Below are positions 12,703 to 13,192 of a stretch of DNA of 13,192 nt, one piece after another (positions within the stretch are counted from its first letter, which is position 1; the number at the start of each line of letters is the position of its first letter). The stretch lies in assembly GCA_905215095.1 (NCBI GenBank), contig CAJMOL010000020.1:1-13192 (forward strand), in the 5' to 3' direction. This DNA is from an uncultured bacterium. GTDB taxonomy: Bacteria > Actinomycetota > Coriobacteriia > Coriobacteriales > Coriobacteriaceae. The notes under the pieces are model-generated. The model was not told where the DNA came from and made no database searches. It saw only the letters and a list, made by a program, of their open reading frames with translations. The translations under genes and the position numbers were made by a program.

Positions 12703-13192
12703 TTAACGGCGTCTCGCATGGGCGCCAATGGGACAAGTCGCGCGCCGAGCCAGCGCGGCCACCAGCAATACCAACAGCATGGCGGTGACATAGCCCGCGG
12801 CATCGAAGCCCAGGTCGATTATGTCGAAATGACGACCAGGAACAAAGATCTTGTGCACTTGGTCGCCGACAGAGCAGACGGCGCAAAAGAGCAGAGCGAG
12901 TACGTACCGGAATCGCGCGCACGGCAGGCACTCGCCCAGGCACACCGCCACCAACGAAGCAAAAAGTCCTACAAAGAAGAACTCAACGGTATGTGCGACG
13001 CGACGAATGTTGGCACCCATCCACAGACGAACGGGCGCAAGCGGGTCGGGATGATCGGTGGCAGTCGCTGAGCCCGCGCCCTCGACGGCATCCCCCGCCT
13101 GGGACTCCTGCGCGGCGTCGGGCCGCACGTCCGCAGCCCGTCCTTCCACCGCACGCGCGGTGGACTCGCTGAGCGAAGACGTCTGCTCCACG
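12703..13192 (-). CDS. VanZ-family membrane protein (5' end outside the window)
   Basis: About 163 C-terminal residues are present. Landmarks of the VanZ-like family are RRVAHTVEFFFVGLFASLVA (second membrane segment, about residues 63-85 of the visible part), a third segment around 96-108, DQVHKIFVPGRHFDIIDLGF (residues 110-129, the conserved D-x-x-H/Q-x-x-x-P-G-R type loop), and a last segment AAGYVTAMLLVLLVAALA. The visible start, EQTSSLSESTARAV, corresponds to the Ser-rich loop that normally follows the first membrane helix, so a GTG at 13189 is unlikely to be the true start. An Ala/Asp/Glu-rich linker of about 40 residues separates it from the second helix, longer than usual. The family is named after an enterococcal teicoplanin-resistance gene, but most members have no known function. 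Confidence 0.8.
   Translation of the reverse strand, partial: VEQTSSLSESTARAVEGRAADVRPDAAQESQAGDAVEGAGSATATDHPDPLAPVRLWMGANIRRVAHTVEFFFVGLFASLVAVCLGECLPCARFRYVLALLFCAVCSVGDQVHKIFVPGRHFDIIDLGFDAAGYVTAMLLVLLVAALARRATCPIGAHARRR

Overview
The window looks like chromosomal DNA of a GC-rich Gram-positive bacterium, most likely an actinobacterium of the class Coriobacteriia and probably close to Collinsella. This is inferred from base composition, strong GGAGG-type ribosome binding sites, an anaerobe-style flavin reductase/rubredoxin pair, and intergenic palindromic repeats of a kind I associate with that group. No 16S or other decisive marker is present, so the assignment is inference.

Layout, left to right. 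(1) 1-2005, minus strand: the start of accC (biotin carboxylase), preceded by an open frame that joins a complete glutamine amidotransferase domain of glutamate synthase (GltB) to the C-terminal biotinyl part of AccB. This in-frame chimera is the strangest object in the window. (2) 2006-4200: a plus-strand Nramp-type Mn/Fe transporter (mntH), with clusters of hairpin repeats of one family on both sides (three units left, at least three right). (3) 4205-4940, minus: a small rubredoxin and a flavin reductase-like flavoprotein, in the order in which the two domains occur in fused high-molecular-weight rubredoxin. (4) 5147-6524, minus: smpB and an overlapping TPR-type protein of unknown role. (5) 6584-6862, minus: a tRNA-Gln(CUG)/tRNA-Glu(CUC) unit with promoter and terminator. 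(6) 7066-7970: a plus-strand unknown protein converging on an ArsC/Spx-family thioredoxin-fold protein, with two 46-nt hairpin repeats between them. (7) 8062-12505, minus: a peptidoglycan-recycling operon, murR-murQ-murP-mupG, with a hairpin terminator between murP and mupG. (8) 12703 to the end, minus: the 3' part of a VanZ-family membrane protein.

How the genes work together. The murR-murQ-murP-mupG set is the gene set described for MurNAc-GlcNAc recovery in Staphylococcus aureus. MurP imports and phosphorylates the sugar, MupG splits MurNAc-6-phosphate from GlcNAc, MurQ removes the lactyl ether to give GlcNAc-6-phosphate, and an RpiR-type regulator controls the set. SmpB serves trans-translation, although no tmRNA gene is visible here. 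The flavin reductase/rubredoxin pair is probably an electron-transfer module of the kind that feeds flavodiiron proteins or rubrerythrins. AccC and the biotinyl segment belong to malonyl-CoA synthesis, but as read the window has no intact accB and no intact gltB.

Three unrelated palindromic repeat families occupy the gaps around 2185-4061, 5068-5134 and 7496-7603. I see no prophage, transposase, CRISPR array or defence island.
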